This document shows, piece by piece, positions 11,263-23,000 of a stretch of 64,000 bases of DNA. The translations under genes and the position numbers were made by a program. Source of the DNA: Botrytis cinerea B05.10. Taxonomy: Eukaryota; Ascomycota; Leotiomycetes; Helotiales; Sclerotiniaceae. Location: assembly GCF_000143535.2 (NCBI RefSeq), contig NC_037319.1, positions 1,674,001 to 1,738,000 of the forward strand, written 5' to 3'. Each line of letters starts with the position of its first letter. Position 1 is the stretch's first letter. The notes under the pieces are model-generated. The model saw only the letters and a program-made list of their open reading frames with translations, did no database searches and was not told where the DNA came from.

Positions 11263-12728
11263 CTAGTAAAATAAATCTTCGGCCTTCTGCCTTCTTGCGC
11301 CCCTTCCAACTAACCTCTCCGAAAAGAGCTCTTTCCCAGTGTTTCCACTCCCCGAGCGCGAAGGAAATAGTTCCTTCATGGTTGAATTATCGGATGCTAA
11401 ACCTTTGATAGAGAACCCAGTAGAAGCAGGCTTTGCAGTTCCACGAATGCTAAAGCCTTGCGATTGCTGTGGCTGTTCTGATGTAATCCTGTCTGCCAAT
11501 GAGAGTTTACTAGGTCGAATATCTGAGCTTCCATCAAGAAATGGGACAGGCATCTTATTTGCAAACAAATCTGCTGTTTCGTCTGCAGCATCTAAAGCAC
11601 CGGACTTTCGTTGAGTAGTACCTAATTTGCTCGGGAAGAGTTCCTTTGTAGCAGATTCTCTGCGGAGGCGAGCTTTGATAACCTTCCCTTTCGACCTATT
11701 CTCTGCAGCTGCTGTATCTCGACGTCGTCTATTGTTATCTCTAGCTCTGTCCTCATTCCTCATGGGCGATGCGCTTCGATCTCTCAATCTTCCATCATTT
11801 CCACTCCTATCCGGAAACAACTCTCGCGAACCTGAGCCTCGTCGATTGCCAGCTCGTTCTCTGAAATCGCTATTGGGCGAGTCAGATCCTGATCGTCCAT
11901 GACCTCTTGTGGCTCTAGTTGCCAAGGCTGCTTCGTCGTCGTCGTAAAGACTTGCATTAAACCCTGCTTCCGCATCTTCACGCTGTCGGTTACGTTGTTC
12001 CCGTTCGTCATATCTCCGACTTCTATACCCGTCATCATCTCGATCCCGATATCTTCGTCCACCCTCGCGTTTTCGGCGCTCCGCAGGGTCGTGTTCGGGA
12101 TTGAAAAGGTAGAAGCGACTTCTCTCTCGGGCTCCTCTCTGTTTGCGATCTCCGACCACGGCAAGGCGTACTTGTAAGCTGATTTTGGGGTTTTCGGGAA
12201 AAGGGTTGGCAGGAAATGATTGTAAAACTGGAAGCTGCGAAATATCCTCCGGAAGTTCTTGAGAAGAGAACTTTCGAAGAGCTGTTTCGGCAATATCGCT
12301 GCTTCCATACACTAAGTTCAATGAAGAATCATCAATCCATTCTACTCGTGAGATATGTTCGGTAAAGTAGTGCTGCGCGAAGTTCTTTACATCCTGAGTG
12401 GTAAGATTGTCCAAACCGCGAATGTGGACTTTCTCTGGTGTGGGGTTTTCTGCATCTGGGCCAGAGTTATCATTTGGAGCCGATGTTTCGTTTTGTGCCG
12501 CAGGCTGATCCGGCTGTATATAGAAGTTAGTGCAATGCTGGTGAAAATAGTGTCTAGTTGACACGTCTAGCAGGGCCTCCGATCTGGCGTTTGAGTCTCC
12601 CACCGGCGCATGGACATTCAAATGTCGAAAGTACTCACAATCAGCTCGATGTCTACCATATCTGGAACGGGCAACTCCTCAATAATCCCAACATCGATAT
12701 CCATATCGATATCCATGTCGGTCGCCAT
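11263..12728 (-). CDS. Nuclear cap-binding protein subunit 3-like (NCBP3)
   Basis: Exons 12639-12728 and 11263-12513 join across intron 12514-12638 (GTGAGT donor, ACTAAC branch, TATACAG acceptor) to give 446 residues. The N-terminus is an MDIDMDID acidic stretch. About residues 55-115 match the NCBP3 RRM-like fold: VHIRGLDNLTTQDVKNFAQHYF then VEWIDDSSLNLVYG, the W-I-D-D-S-S-L-N motif being diagnostic. This family binds the mRNA cap with NCBP1 and joins RNA processing/export complexes in the nucleus. The rest is Arg/Asp-rich (RYRDRDDDGYRSRRYDERE) and ends with repeated ELFP-type short motifs. The in-frame stop in the intron shows that the start must lie in exon 1, not at a downstream ATG. Confidence 0.8.
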
Positions 12729-15700
12729 CTTAAGAGGTGACAGTGTTGCAAGTACGGTATTCTTGTAGATGTAGTTCGTTGTAGATGTTGGTTCTTAGGC
12801 GCGTATCTGAAGCCCTTGACGTGTATTTGCGCAGCTTGTTTGATTGTCCAAAGCCGAGTGATAGATCTAATCCCTATATATGAGATGTGTTGTGAGCTGC
12901 AGGTTCGCCCGGTGGTCTTTAATGCGAGGAAGTGGTGCGGATCAGGACGATTTCTATGTGAAATTGAGGCACCAGGAAGGATAGTTGAAGTTTGCGCGCG
13001 AAAGGTTGTCCTTCAAGAAGACTCGAAATGAATTGGATGTTTTCTTTTTCAAATATAGAAATAATTCAATGGTGAATTAAAAGGGTTGTGATAGGTGTCT
13101 ATCTACCTATTACCGTAGCTTAAGGATATTCTTATGAAGCCGAACTTTCTAATAAGTTGAGTTGGTACTGTAAGCGCGGTGTGGGGTCGGAGTTAAATTT
13201 TAGTGTGCACCTTTTTCGATCATCATCTTGTGTTTGGATTTGAACCGAAAAGGCGATACAAAGCATTCAAGTATAAGAAAGAAACCACCTGTTTTTGAAT
13301 TCGAGAACGGGACACTGGAAAGTGTTATGGGCCACATGGGAATCACAAGTGGATGAAGCAATTCGTTATTGATATCCCCAAGTAGGTGTGCTGACACAAC
13401 CACGGCATATACTCCACCCCTCAAAGATGTATTATAAGGCCTGATGGCATCATTTGCCTCCAGTGCAGCTTATCTCTCAGTGCCACTCGACTGCTACATC
13501 TAGATCTAAATGACGAAAGGGGTCACAATGGCCATTGGATTGTCGCACTCAAGAACGAAGCAGTGAAAGATCCTGCCGATCACCGTGCCCTACAGATTTC
13601 TGCAGGTTATGGACTCTCGAAGCTATTCCTGTTGCCTCTATGGAGCAGCTATATTATGTCTGTATGAGAGGGCATAGGCATTGAAGTCCAGGAGGAATGA
13701 AGAGGGGAGGGGGGAGAGGGAAACAACGGATGCCAAAAGAGAAATTGAACATAGTTGATTCAATTGGAAAGTAGAATTTGATATAAATCAGTCTTCGTGC
13801 ACAGACTGGAGGTAGTATCTCAGGCCAGACGAGAAGGAAGTGTCTGGATCATATGGCACCTGTTATAAGAATCGTGAGCGGGAGTCGAAGGAATGGAACA
13901 GTACGATGCGAGATATTTCAGTGTGATATTTTTTGGATAAAGGAAAGATGAAGGCATGAAACACCCAGACTTAGTACACATGTTGTTGATTTGCCCTCGC
14001 ATTGCATTCCTGCCTTCCGGAATTCGTTCATAACATCGCCGGGTCCAAAAGTCTGAACCACAGTCAAATGTGAAACCTTTCGAGCGTTGAATACCTAAGC
14101 ATTATTTGATCATTTCAAACAATTCCTTGGTTTGATTGATCCTACGTTTAAGCTGATTTTACCGTTTCAAATAATTTTAATGGTCACGAGCATCTTAACG
14201 TGAGATTGCAATCCGGACTATCTGACGCGCAGGTTAATGTTCTATTCTCCTATCCAAAACACGCTTTATTAGTAAATTCCTATTGTAAATTAACTGATGT
14301 CTACAGTGGTCTAAAAATCTCGAGCAAAAACTGTATTTACAAATGTATCTTGATTAAGAGCTTCATGTGCCGCGGACATTGCAAAGTTATTGCTGTTTGA
14401 ATTCACCCCTTTCATCTGGATGAACCATCGAATCGATGAACCCTATTGGTGGAGGCACAGCCTTAGAAAAGTATTTTATCTTCGGCCTTTCGTTTCCTCT
14501 CATGTCCCATATTCCCAGCAATCTCACTGATCGGAAATTCGTTTTGTAGCAATAGTAGCATAAAATCACAGCCGCTGTTGCTAGTACCAACGCCTAGGTC
14601 ATTATTAGCTCAGTCGGCTGCAATAACAATATCTGATTTCACCTTCAGATCAGTAGAGATACCGCTCCTTCTCGTTAGCTTCGGCTAACCTTCTAAAATT
14701 CCTGGTGCGATGCTAACAATGTGCCTAAATTAATTCGCTGAACATGGTTATATTCCCATATTATTACCGATATTTCGATGTAGCGTTGTTTTTGTCAAGA
14801 CAGAACGTGAGATTACTAAAGAGAAATAGAATACCACGGCAGAGCGAGCGATATGACACTCTTCTAGTTCAGTAGTTTCTTTGAAGGGTGTCGGTTAAGA
14901 TCGACGGAATCGCGTGTCTTGTCAAATAGACTACGGTTACAGAGATGAAGAGGGTGAAAACATGGCCGTCAGTTCAGTATTACATGGAAATGTTTACGGC
15001 CATGGCAGCTTGTATATCGCCAGGTTTGATTGGGCTCATCAATGCGAGACGAGTATCATTATGTCTCGCTGTAGGCATGACTGAGCAGATGATACTTAAT
15101 TCCGGGACAGTGTAATAGAAACACATCATGAAGTCAAGGGATGTATGTCAAAATGGACATTTACTTTAGTGAGCCACTTATGTGACAGTCGAATCTCGTC
15201 AAAATTCAGCGAACCGCTTTTGTATGATTCTATATACCTACTGACTACTCTGTGGAGCTTTAACCTCACAACATCGCCCACTCGGTACCATGGGAACCCC
15301 AATCTCAAGACACCGGTGTGGTGTTGCCATCACGATGGAACATACAAAGAGCCGAAATCCTAGTCCCGCCAATTTGGAGTATTTAATTTAATGCCAGGAG
15401 TTACTAATGCGGAAGTGAAAGGGAATTTCTCTTTTCGCCAATTAGATAAATAGATGTCTGCAAGGCCCCAATGTCCTTTTAAGAGCTTAAGCAAACCTTT
15501 TTAAAGCGCTGCAATTAATGTTCTTTGCTAGGGGCTCGTGGCAGTAGCATGGAACATTTCAGGGGGAAATCGGGGAGAAATTCAAGACCGAGATAGCGAA
15601 ACCCGGCGGCGTGCATGTCAACGGTAAATGGTAACAAGTTTAGATGTTTTCAACAAAGAGGAAGTTGACTACCCCGATGATGACTGCAGAGATAGACATA

Positions 15701-18700
15701 AATGTGTCGGCGTGTTTCATAAGACAGAATTGTGGTTCAAATGTAGCTTTTTGGGAAATGTACGACGCGAAAGAAATTGGCACGGGACTAAGTCGGATTA
15801 GGACCGGAAGCAGTATCAACTGGCAAGTGTCTAATTCTCTCCGATTATCTGTAGAATATTCGGACTTAAGAATTGCATGATTAAATTTATTTCCGGGACT
15901 TGCCACAGGGGCAAAGTTTGTTCGGAAAAACAAATGAGGAGAGGATGGGGTTTGAGGGGGATGTACCGAAATCCACGTATACCGAGGGAATCTATGTTCA
16001 AATCGCCCTCTGTGGATATTGGGTAGCAATGGACTATCCGGGGTCGAATGACTACGGAGTACAAGATGATGCGATTATGATGCTTCAGATCTGTACATGG
16101 TAGCTGGGATCTATAACCTAGACCTCGCTTGGTATATTATCTGGAACTCCAAGGATAAATATTCCTTGGGCATCTATCTGCAACCATGGAGATGGCGCAT
16201 ATCACTCAAAGATCTTGCTACTGTAGGATGCCAGAACTGGTATACCGAATTGTCACATCATGAGGGGACTCCCTCTACCCCCATGCCTGGCGACCCAGCT
16301 ACGGTGCAGAATATTCTCGAAACTCTTGCTTAAGTTCTTCCTTGGCCAAAATATACGTACAATACACTCAGACACTCTGTAGATGGTGGCGCACTTCGTA
16401 CCTGCACTGCCAGTTTGCCTGGTTGAATGCAATGTAATGTAGCCATGGTAGCTTTTCAGAGTAGCAAGTCTACTAAGTACTAGCAAAACAAACGCTTTCT
16501 ACTCGGTGAAAGGTTCTAGCCCCTTTCTAGCTCTACCTGCACTTCTAGACTTCTTGCTAATAGATTGCCATAACCGGAGAGCGCTTGCTTTGCGGTTCTT
16601 TATTCCATACGGAGACTTTCGAATTATTTCCATTCTTCAGGGCTTCTTCTAGACTTGGAAGGTAACCATAAGCATGAGTAGTGGCAGTTGAAATGTAATC
16701 AAGATCGAAGCAACTTGAGAAGACTTGACTGTATTCACACTGGTAGATACAGATGGGCGTGCATTAGTGTTTGACTCTACTGCACAAGGAGAAATGAATA
16801 TTTGAAATAATAAAGAGACAAGAAATTATGTCATTTAGTCTAGATGTGGAAGACTCGAGCAAATTTCTTGTATGCTCCCCTCAAATTCCAAGTTTTGGCA
16901 GGAAGAAATGTTCGTTGGATTTTATCATTGGCGCTATCAATAACCTCCTCATTATTTTGCCTTGTTTCTTCTCAACAATCGCGGATAGCGGAAAACGCAC
17001 GCACGCACGTACGTCTGCATAAGGCATACACTAAAATCACGAACTACTATTACCCTGGCCTTAGCGAAAATCACCATCTACCTACATGCACCCCCTCCAT
17101 TTTGCTAACCGCATTGGGAATAGCGTAAAACGAATGACTCGTGCCCGTTGAAGCAGATCTACGACTTTATTGTCTGGCCCGCCTTGTCCACTCCCCTCGT
17201 GGAAAGTGGGCTTGGGTGTGATTTTCGGGTTAGAGCGAATCGAGTCAAAGGAGTTAGGGAACCACGGAGCTAATGTGGCTAAGTACTCGGTGTGACCGTT
17301 TGAGTTGCAGTGAACGAATGATCGGTTGCTAACGGGTTCGAGAGCACTAGCGGTGCGTGGGTGGGCGAGTTTTGCAGATAATATGTGTGCAGTGCATATA
17401 TGAGAAACGAAGAAAGGGTGATTAATTGAAAAGAATTCTTTGGAAGCTATAGCACGGAGTGGCACGGAGTGGGTATAAGTATACTTACTCGGTGTTTATC
17501 CAGGTCAATTTGCTCCAAGGGGAGCGTTGGCTAGTAGGTGGAATGTGGAAATTGCAGATTTGCGTTGGACGCTTGGAAGCGGATGCTACAGTTTTCCTAA
17601 GCGGACGCGATGATTTGCAATGATTTGCGAGTTGCTGGGGGATTTGCAGTGCAGTGAGGGTACTCGGTGCAGCGACGAAGCTGGGGGTAATCACATACTG
17701 TTCTTGGCAGGAGATGCATATACACACATTCAGTCATTGATCTATGCTGTATATGATATCAAAACATGTATGAACTGTCAATTCTAATTGAGTGGAACCG
17801 CATGTCGTCTGCAACTTGCAAGTTTCTACACTCAAGCTATATTGATTAGCTGATTGTCATTGCGTTGTTAAGCATGGTGTAGTCTTATCTGTAAGATGTC
17901 AACCTCTCAGCGTGAGACACACTTTTGTCCAGCAAATTAGTATGATGTTGATTGAGTTGACACTGACATTGCCGTTAAACTGCCAGTTTCAGTATGATGA
18001 CAGGAACGTTTGGCCGTACCAGTGGACTGTTACCATGAAGCATGGAGAACATGCATTGGTGCGTTGTAGTTTCAAAGATACGGAGAAGGCCATTCACTGA
18101 CACCGACTATGATGATACTGGCAGTTGAATAGCCACGGTGAATCAAATTCAAACATGATTGACAGGAACGTCTGGTCATGCACATCTGCAGTGGAGTATA
18201 TTGTGAATAGAATTGTGGATTTGGATGAAAGATTGCATTGATGCTTTGACGTGGTTTCAGCTGGTTGATAGCGGATGTATTGACAGACTCGATGGTGAGC
18301 TTGGACTTTTGACCTAGGATAGTTTTAGGTGTCGCAGCTTTGGTCGTTTGATTGTTGGGTTGAAGATGTTACGAGTACTGTAATACGAGTTGAGTTGAAG
18401 AGATTTTCATCGTCGTCCGAGATTTGCTAGGCGGTTGTGAGTTAGTGGGGCCTAAAGATTGATAGGCTACACTTAAGCTGCAATTGATGAGAGTACAATA
18501 TAGTAATTGGGCTACTTGTGAAGTCACAGAAACGTATGGCATGTGTCTATTGGAAACAGCCTATGCGTCCACTCTCTTTTGGTTTCTAGGCATTCAGATC
18601 GCCGTCTCATGAGAAGCAACAGTCAGGTTTGCACGAAGTAGAGTATCGAAATAGTGTGTTTTGATTATGTATATTATTGGTTTGTTTGTTTATTTGTTTG

Positions 18701-19004
18701 TGACTATCCTGTCCTATCCTATCCATCATCCATTCATCGTCCATTCAATCCAGGGTATCTACAAATGCATAAAAATGACGGCAGCCTCCCAATCCATACT
18801 GTAGACAGTAGAGTAAAACAATAACTATACTATAAAAACAAGATATACAGCCGTATATAGGCATTAGACACGTAAGAAATGCGTTCGCTTGCTTGCGTAC
18901 ATGAAATGATGCTGTGATTCTTTTAGAGTTCCGTCCTTCCCTAAGTTACTTTTGATATACACAAAAGAAATATCTATCTTCTAAACCCATCCAACTTTAC
19001 TCGA
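12729..19004. other. 6.3-kb gene-free stretch downstream of flbD-like gene
   Basis: Only short, unconserved open frames occur; none resembles a known protein or shows exon junctions I could support. The base composition is ordinary, not the extreme AT of RIP-mutated repeats. Local simple sequence includes ACGCACGCACGTACGT at about 16998-17014 and TTTG tandems at about 18681-18700. Long untranslated transcripts or regulatory DNA could lie here. Confidence 0.4.
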
Positions 19005-20093
19005 TCATAGTAGAAGGTTCGTAAGTTGCATCCTCGTGTCCCTCTCTTTTGCCTCCCGTGAATAAGTATTCCCAGGACTGATCGATCTGATTGGAGCCAA
19101 CTGAATATGTTGAGGACTTGGCGGCGCAGTCAATGGCTGTGGAGCTCCCCTTGGAGTTTCTTGTTGCTGTGCACGCCCTGAGATATAATACTCGTGTTGA
19201 TGATGTGAGTCGCGAGGTGGCGATGGAGGTAGCGAACTGGGGTACTGTTGCTCTGCGCGGAGTTGTGGATAATTCACGGATATACTCGCAACGCTCGGGC
19301 CTCTGCTGTGATGAGAAGATTTCATCGAGTTGAAATGTGCGTGAGTGTAATACGATTCTCTTTCTAATGATGGATGACATAATGATTGCGATTCAAATTC
19401 CGATGCGTATGGTGAAGTGTTAGGTCTAATTTGAAGTTGTGGGAGAGATGGTCTTCGAGAGTTGAGACGGTCGAATGAGGAGAGAGGTGGGAGTTCAAGG
19501 GAGGGCGAGGATGCTACTCTGGGAGAGATGGAGAAGTTTGAGCAGGTGTCTGAGATCAAGGAGGGAGCACCATCGAGTGATTCTGCTCGAGATGCTTCGG
19601 ATACTGATGGTGAAGGGAGAGAAGCGTGTATTCTTCGGGATGAAAAGGTGTCAATGTGGCGAGATGTGGTGTGAGAATGGGAATGAACTGGTCGTGCGAA
19701 TGATAGGGTTTCAGATTGCTCGTTGAAGGAATGTGAGTGGGATGATGTTCTTCTACGAAGAACCAAACGACGTCTTCGGTTCATGCTTCCATTCCACCAA
19801 TTCTTTACGGCGTTGTCACTTCGTCCTTGAAGTCTTCGAGCGATTTCGGCCCATCTCTTACCCATCTCTCCTACCAATCTTTCGATTTGAAGTCCCTCTT
19901 CGGGACTGATTGGATCGTGGTTTAAGGTTGGCTTGAGGTTTTGATGGTAACGTTCTCGACATTGCTTTGGCGATCTTGAACCGATGAGTTGTGCAATTCT
20001 CACCCAGTTCAAAGCTCCTTGTGTATGAACAAGTTGTACCAAGTACGAATCTTCAGCTGGCGACCAAGGCCCACGTCGATGAGATGATGACAT
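19005..20093 (-). CDS. flbD: FlbD/RCA-1-type Myb transcription factor
   Basis: This is a single open frame of 362 residues starting at ATG 20093. Two Myb/SANT repeats occupy roughly residues 5-55 and 57-107: HRRGPWSPAED...LNWVRIAQLIGSRSPKQCRERYHQNLKP, then ISPEEGLQIERLVGEMGKRWAEIARRLQGRSDNAVKNWWNGSMNRRRR. The SPKQCRERYHQNLKP and SDNAVKNWWNGSMNRR strings are characteristic of FlbD (Aspergillus) and RCA-1 (Neurospora), regulators of asexual sporulation. The rest is Ser/Pro/His-rich and probably a disordered activation region. It ends in an MQLTNLLL tail, the kind of short C-terminal block conserved in this group. The gene sits between two unusually large gene-free stretches, suggesting extended regulation. 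Confidence 0.88.
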   Translation of the reverse strand: MSSSHRRGPWSPAEDSYLVQLVHTQGALNWVRIAQLIGSRSPKQCRERYHQNLKPTLNHDPISPEEGLQIERLVGEMGKRWAEIARRLQGRSDNAVKNWWNGSMNRRRRLVLRRRTSSHSHSFNEQSETLSFARPVHSHSHTTSRHIDTFSSRRIHASLPSPSVSEASRAESLDGAPSLISDTCSNFSISPRVASSPSLELPPLSSFDRLNSRRPSLPQLQIRPNTSPYASEFESQSLCHPSLERESYYTHAHFNSMKSSHHSRGPSVASISVNYPQLRAEQQYPSSLPPSPPRDSHHQHEYYISGRAQQQETPRGAPQPLTAPPSPQHIQLAPIRSISPGNTYSREAKERDTRMQLTNLLL

Positions 20094-23000
20094 TTTGAAG
20101 AATACTGGATACTGAATGATAAAGTTGAAGATAAAGACAGAAAATCAAAATCAAAATGAAGGTGATGATGATCGGTCGTTAGGTCTATGGGCAAAGACGT
20201 TGGGATATAGGAAGCTCCTAATCGGTCAACGGCCCTAAGATGGAATTGGAAATTCGTGTAAAGATACCACAAGAGCGGTCAAGGCCTCGAAAAGATGTCG
20301 AAGAGCTCAAGTGCACGGTTGGGCCGCGGACTAGCAAGTGGATGTTTTCCAAAAACGCGAGGGATCAAGGGATGTATTTTGGCTGTGTACCTGAGCCTGG
20401 GACACGAACTAACGGCTGCTCAACGACTGAAAGTATCCGCGACTACCCTTATAAGAGAACCGTCGCTCGGTGCTGTACTTGGTCCTGGGAGTCTTAAGAA
20501 AGATGTTACAAGTGGGGATGACGCTAGATATTGTGGTGGTCTCCTGGTTTTGGGATGCTTCAATCTAGTCTCTCGATCTAGACTTGTGATGGCGGCAGTG
20601 GCGATGAGAAAATGCGATTTTCTTGGGATGAAGGGTGACCCTTTCAGTTGAAGCGGAAAGTAGGGAAAAAGCTTGAGCCAAGAGAGTCTGTGTGGTTAAG
20701 ATTTTAATGGTTCGAAACGCAACGCTCTGATGGGTGACTGAGTCGCGTAGATAGGATTTTTTTCTTTCAAAAGAGATGAAAGCAAATGCTAGTTATCGAT
20801 GATATTGAAGATGAATGGACTGGAGTTATATTTGAGAACAGGAAACCGATGGATTGGTATGAAGATGTTGAAATGGGAAAGACAATATCGGGTTGAGGAT
20901 GGGGCTTATGTCTTGTAAAGTATAGTCGGCGATGGGAGGTATGACAATGATATACATTGATTTCCAGGTAAGCCAGGGACGTAGGGATTCTGACGAAAAC
21001 ATTTTATTGGCGGGCGCGACAACGATCAAGGTCATAACAGGGGGGTAGTGAGGATGCTTCTGGGGAGGGGTGATGCGTGTTTTGGTATGGGTAGCACGGA
21101 TCCTGTACAGTTTCGATCGGATAAACTCAGGGTAGGGGTAGATTTTTTGGGACTTTTCTGGGATGAGAATGGAAAGTAGGGATGATGGTAAATGGTGTTT
21201 TTAGTCCAAGTGTATGTATGGTGTGGGTGTATGGGTATTGGGCCCGGGGTGGATTGTTTGGGTAGCGGGGACGTGATTGATGTGTGGTCAGTGGATGTTG
21301 TGCAATGGTCTAGGTATGTGTGGGCGGGTTTTGAATTTTGTGGTAGGGGTGGTTGAAATGGAAGACGAAGACTTATAAGACGTATAGAAATGTAGTGGAT
21401 GGTTTGTGCAAACCTTGAAAGATTCGTTTCGTCCCGCCCTGGCTCTTGGGAAATCTAGGGATAAATTTGGACCTAGGAAGTTTTTGGAAAGCTTGGAAGA
21501 ATACTTTTTTTGGGGTTTCTGATGCTTTGAGACATATCTTACCAGCACACTAAGCCAACTCGGGTTCTTGAAGGAGTAACATCATATATTGATGATGAAT
21601 GATCCTCGTTGGCGTTGCGGGAAGGCTTCTGCACAATACCCAATCTTTCGGGTTGTTCAACTCTCCTTTTGCCCCATCTTGACCGTAACAACCCATGTCT
21701 TCCATGTTTGCACATAGAATATGTAAATAAGATGGCTTCTGAACCCAGGATGTGCTACACTGCTACATTAGCAACATAGCTGGCAAAGTACCTAACATCA
21801 GAATGAGATGCGAGGAGCATTATACCTAGAACATTATTGAAGCGCGAATCCGCTAAGCTGTAAATGGAAATAGATAAATTACCCTACACAGCAAAATCAA
21901 TCAAAGAAATCCATAAAAATTAAGACGATTTAAACACCGAAGAGCGAAACTGCGAAAGGGAGTAAAAAAGCAAAATAGCAAAATGGGGAAGTTGATTTGG
22001 AATTTATTGTCTAGCTTATCCTAGTTGAGTAACACCATACCTGGCTAGTGCGAGCTCTGGAGTCTGGACGGGATCTTAGTCTTCCACCAAGGGAGTTACC
22101 CGCGAAATGTGTCGTTAGAAGCTAGGATCTTTCTCAGGTACTTATGTAGTGTGGACTGGACTTCGGTATAACACCAAATAGAATACCGTACAGGCCGTAC
22201 CCAAGCTCCAAGAAAACACACATCTCATCGCAGTAGAATGTTGACGAGAGTGGAGGAGCGGAGACATTGGGAATTTGGCGAATATGGCGAATATGGCGAT
22301 GAAGGGGAAACAGAATTTGATGGAGAGAATAAAAAAAGCACTTACCACACGCTCGCTGGGAGATCCTTTTTCATAGAGATTAGGCCTTTGCCACCTTTTC
22401 TCCCAGCTTCTCAACTCATTGAGCGATTTGAGGTCTGGGCGTCATCCAAAAGGGGAAAATGTGAAGGGAAGGAATACATTGAATTTTCTAGATCAAATCC
22501 CTCGAGGTATTCGTGTGCTTCTCGCAAATGTTACTATTTTCTTTTGAAATCCGATATCAGCTATTTCTATCGCATCTATCGCATGATTCGCTATGCCATG
22601 CCATGCCATCTGATAATTCTCTATCTATCTGCCTACAACTAAATCTGACACTTTGCACCAATTGACAGACATCTCAATAATGCGAATTGGACTGTTTGAG
22701 ATTTGTACGGTATAGTTGGTACCATAATAGATCTTCCCAGGTAGCTTTGGCTGAGAGATGGCGTCAATGCGATGCAACAGTTCGTAAAAGTGACGAATAT
22801 CTATATCAACTTACCAAGCATACACAGCACACTCTTTTCTTTCTTTCTTTCTCAAATCGTGATTCAAAAGGTAAAACGCTTTGGGGTTGTGGAACCACTC
22901 CGAGATCAGCTGAAAAATAATAATAAAACTGGAAGATTATAGCCAGGTTTGATGAAGAGTACCAAGGTACATCAACTTTAACTTTTATTCATTCCAATGA

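Noticed and set aside
11784..12308. 174-codon minus-strand frame inside the NCBP3-like gene
   Set aside because: Alternate frame of the Arg/Asp-rich coding region; no domain.
14590..14625. tRNA-like string TTAGCTCAGTCGG
   Set aside because: Resembles a tRNA D-arm but no matching T-arm or acceptor stem was found nearby.
17082..17465. 127-codon minus-strand frame
   Set aside because: Has an ATG and fair length but no recognisable family, splice support or codon pattern; left unannotated.
22238..22642. 134-codon plus-strand frame in the gene-free region
   Set aside because: Low-complexity EYGEYGDEG start followed by unrelated composition; looks like chance.
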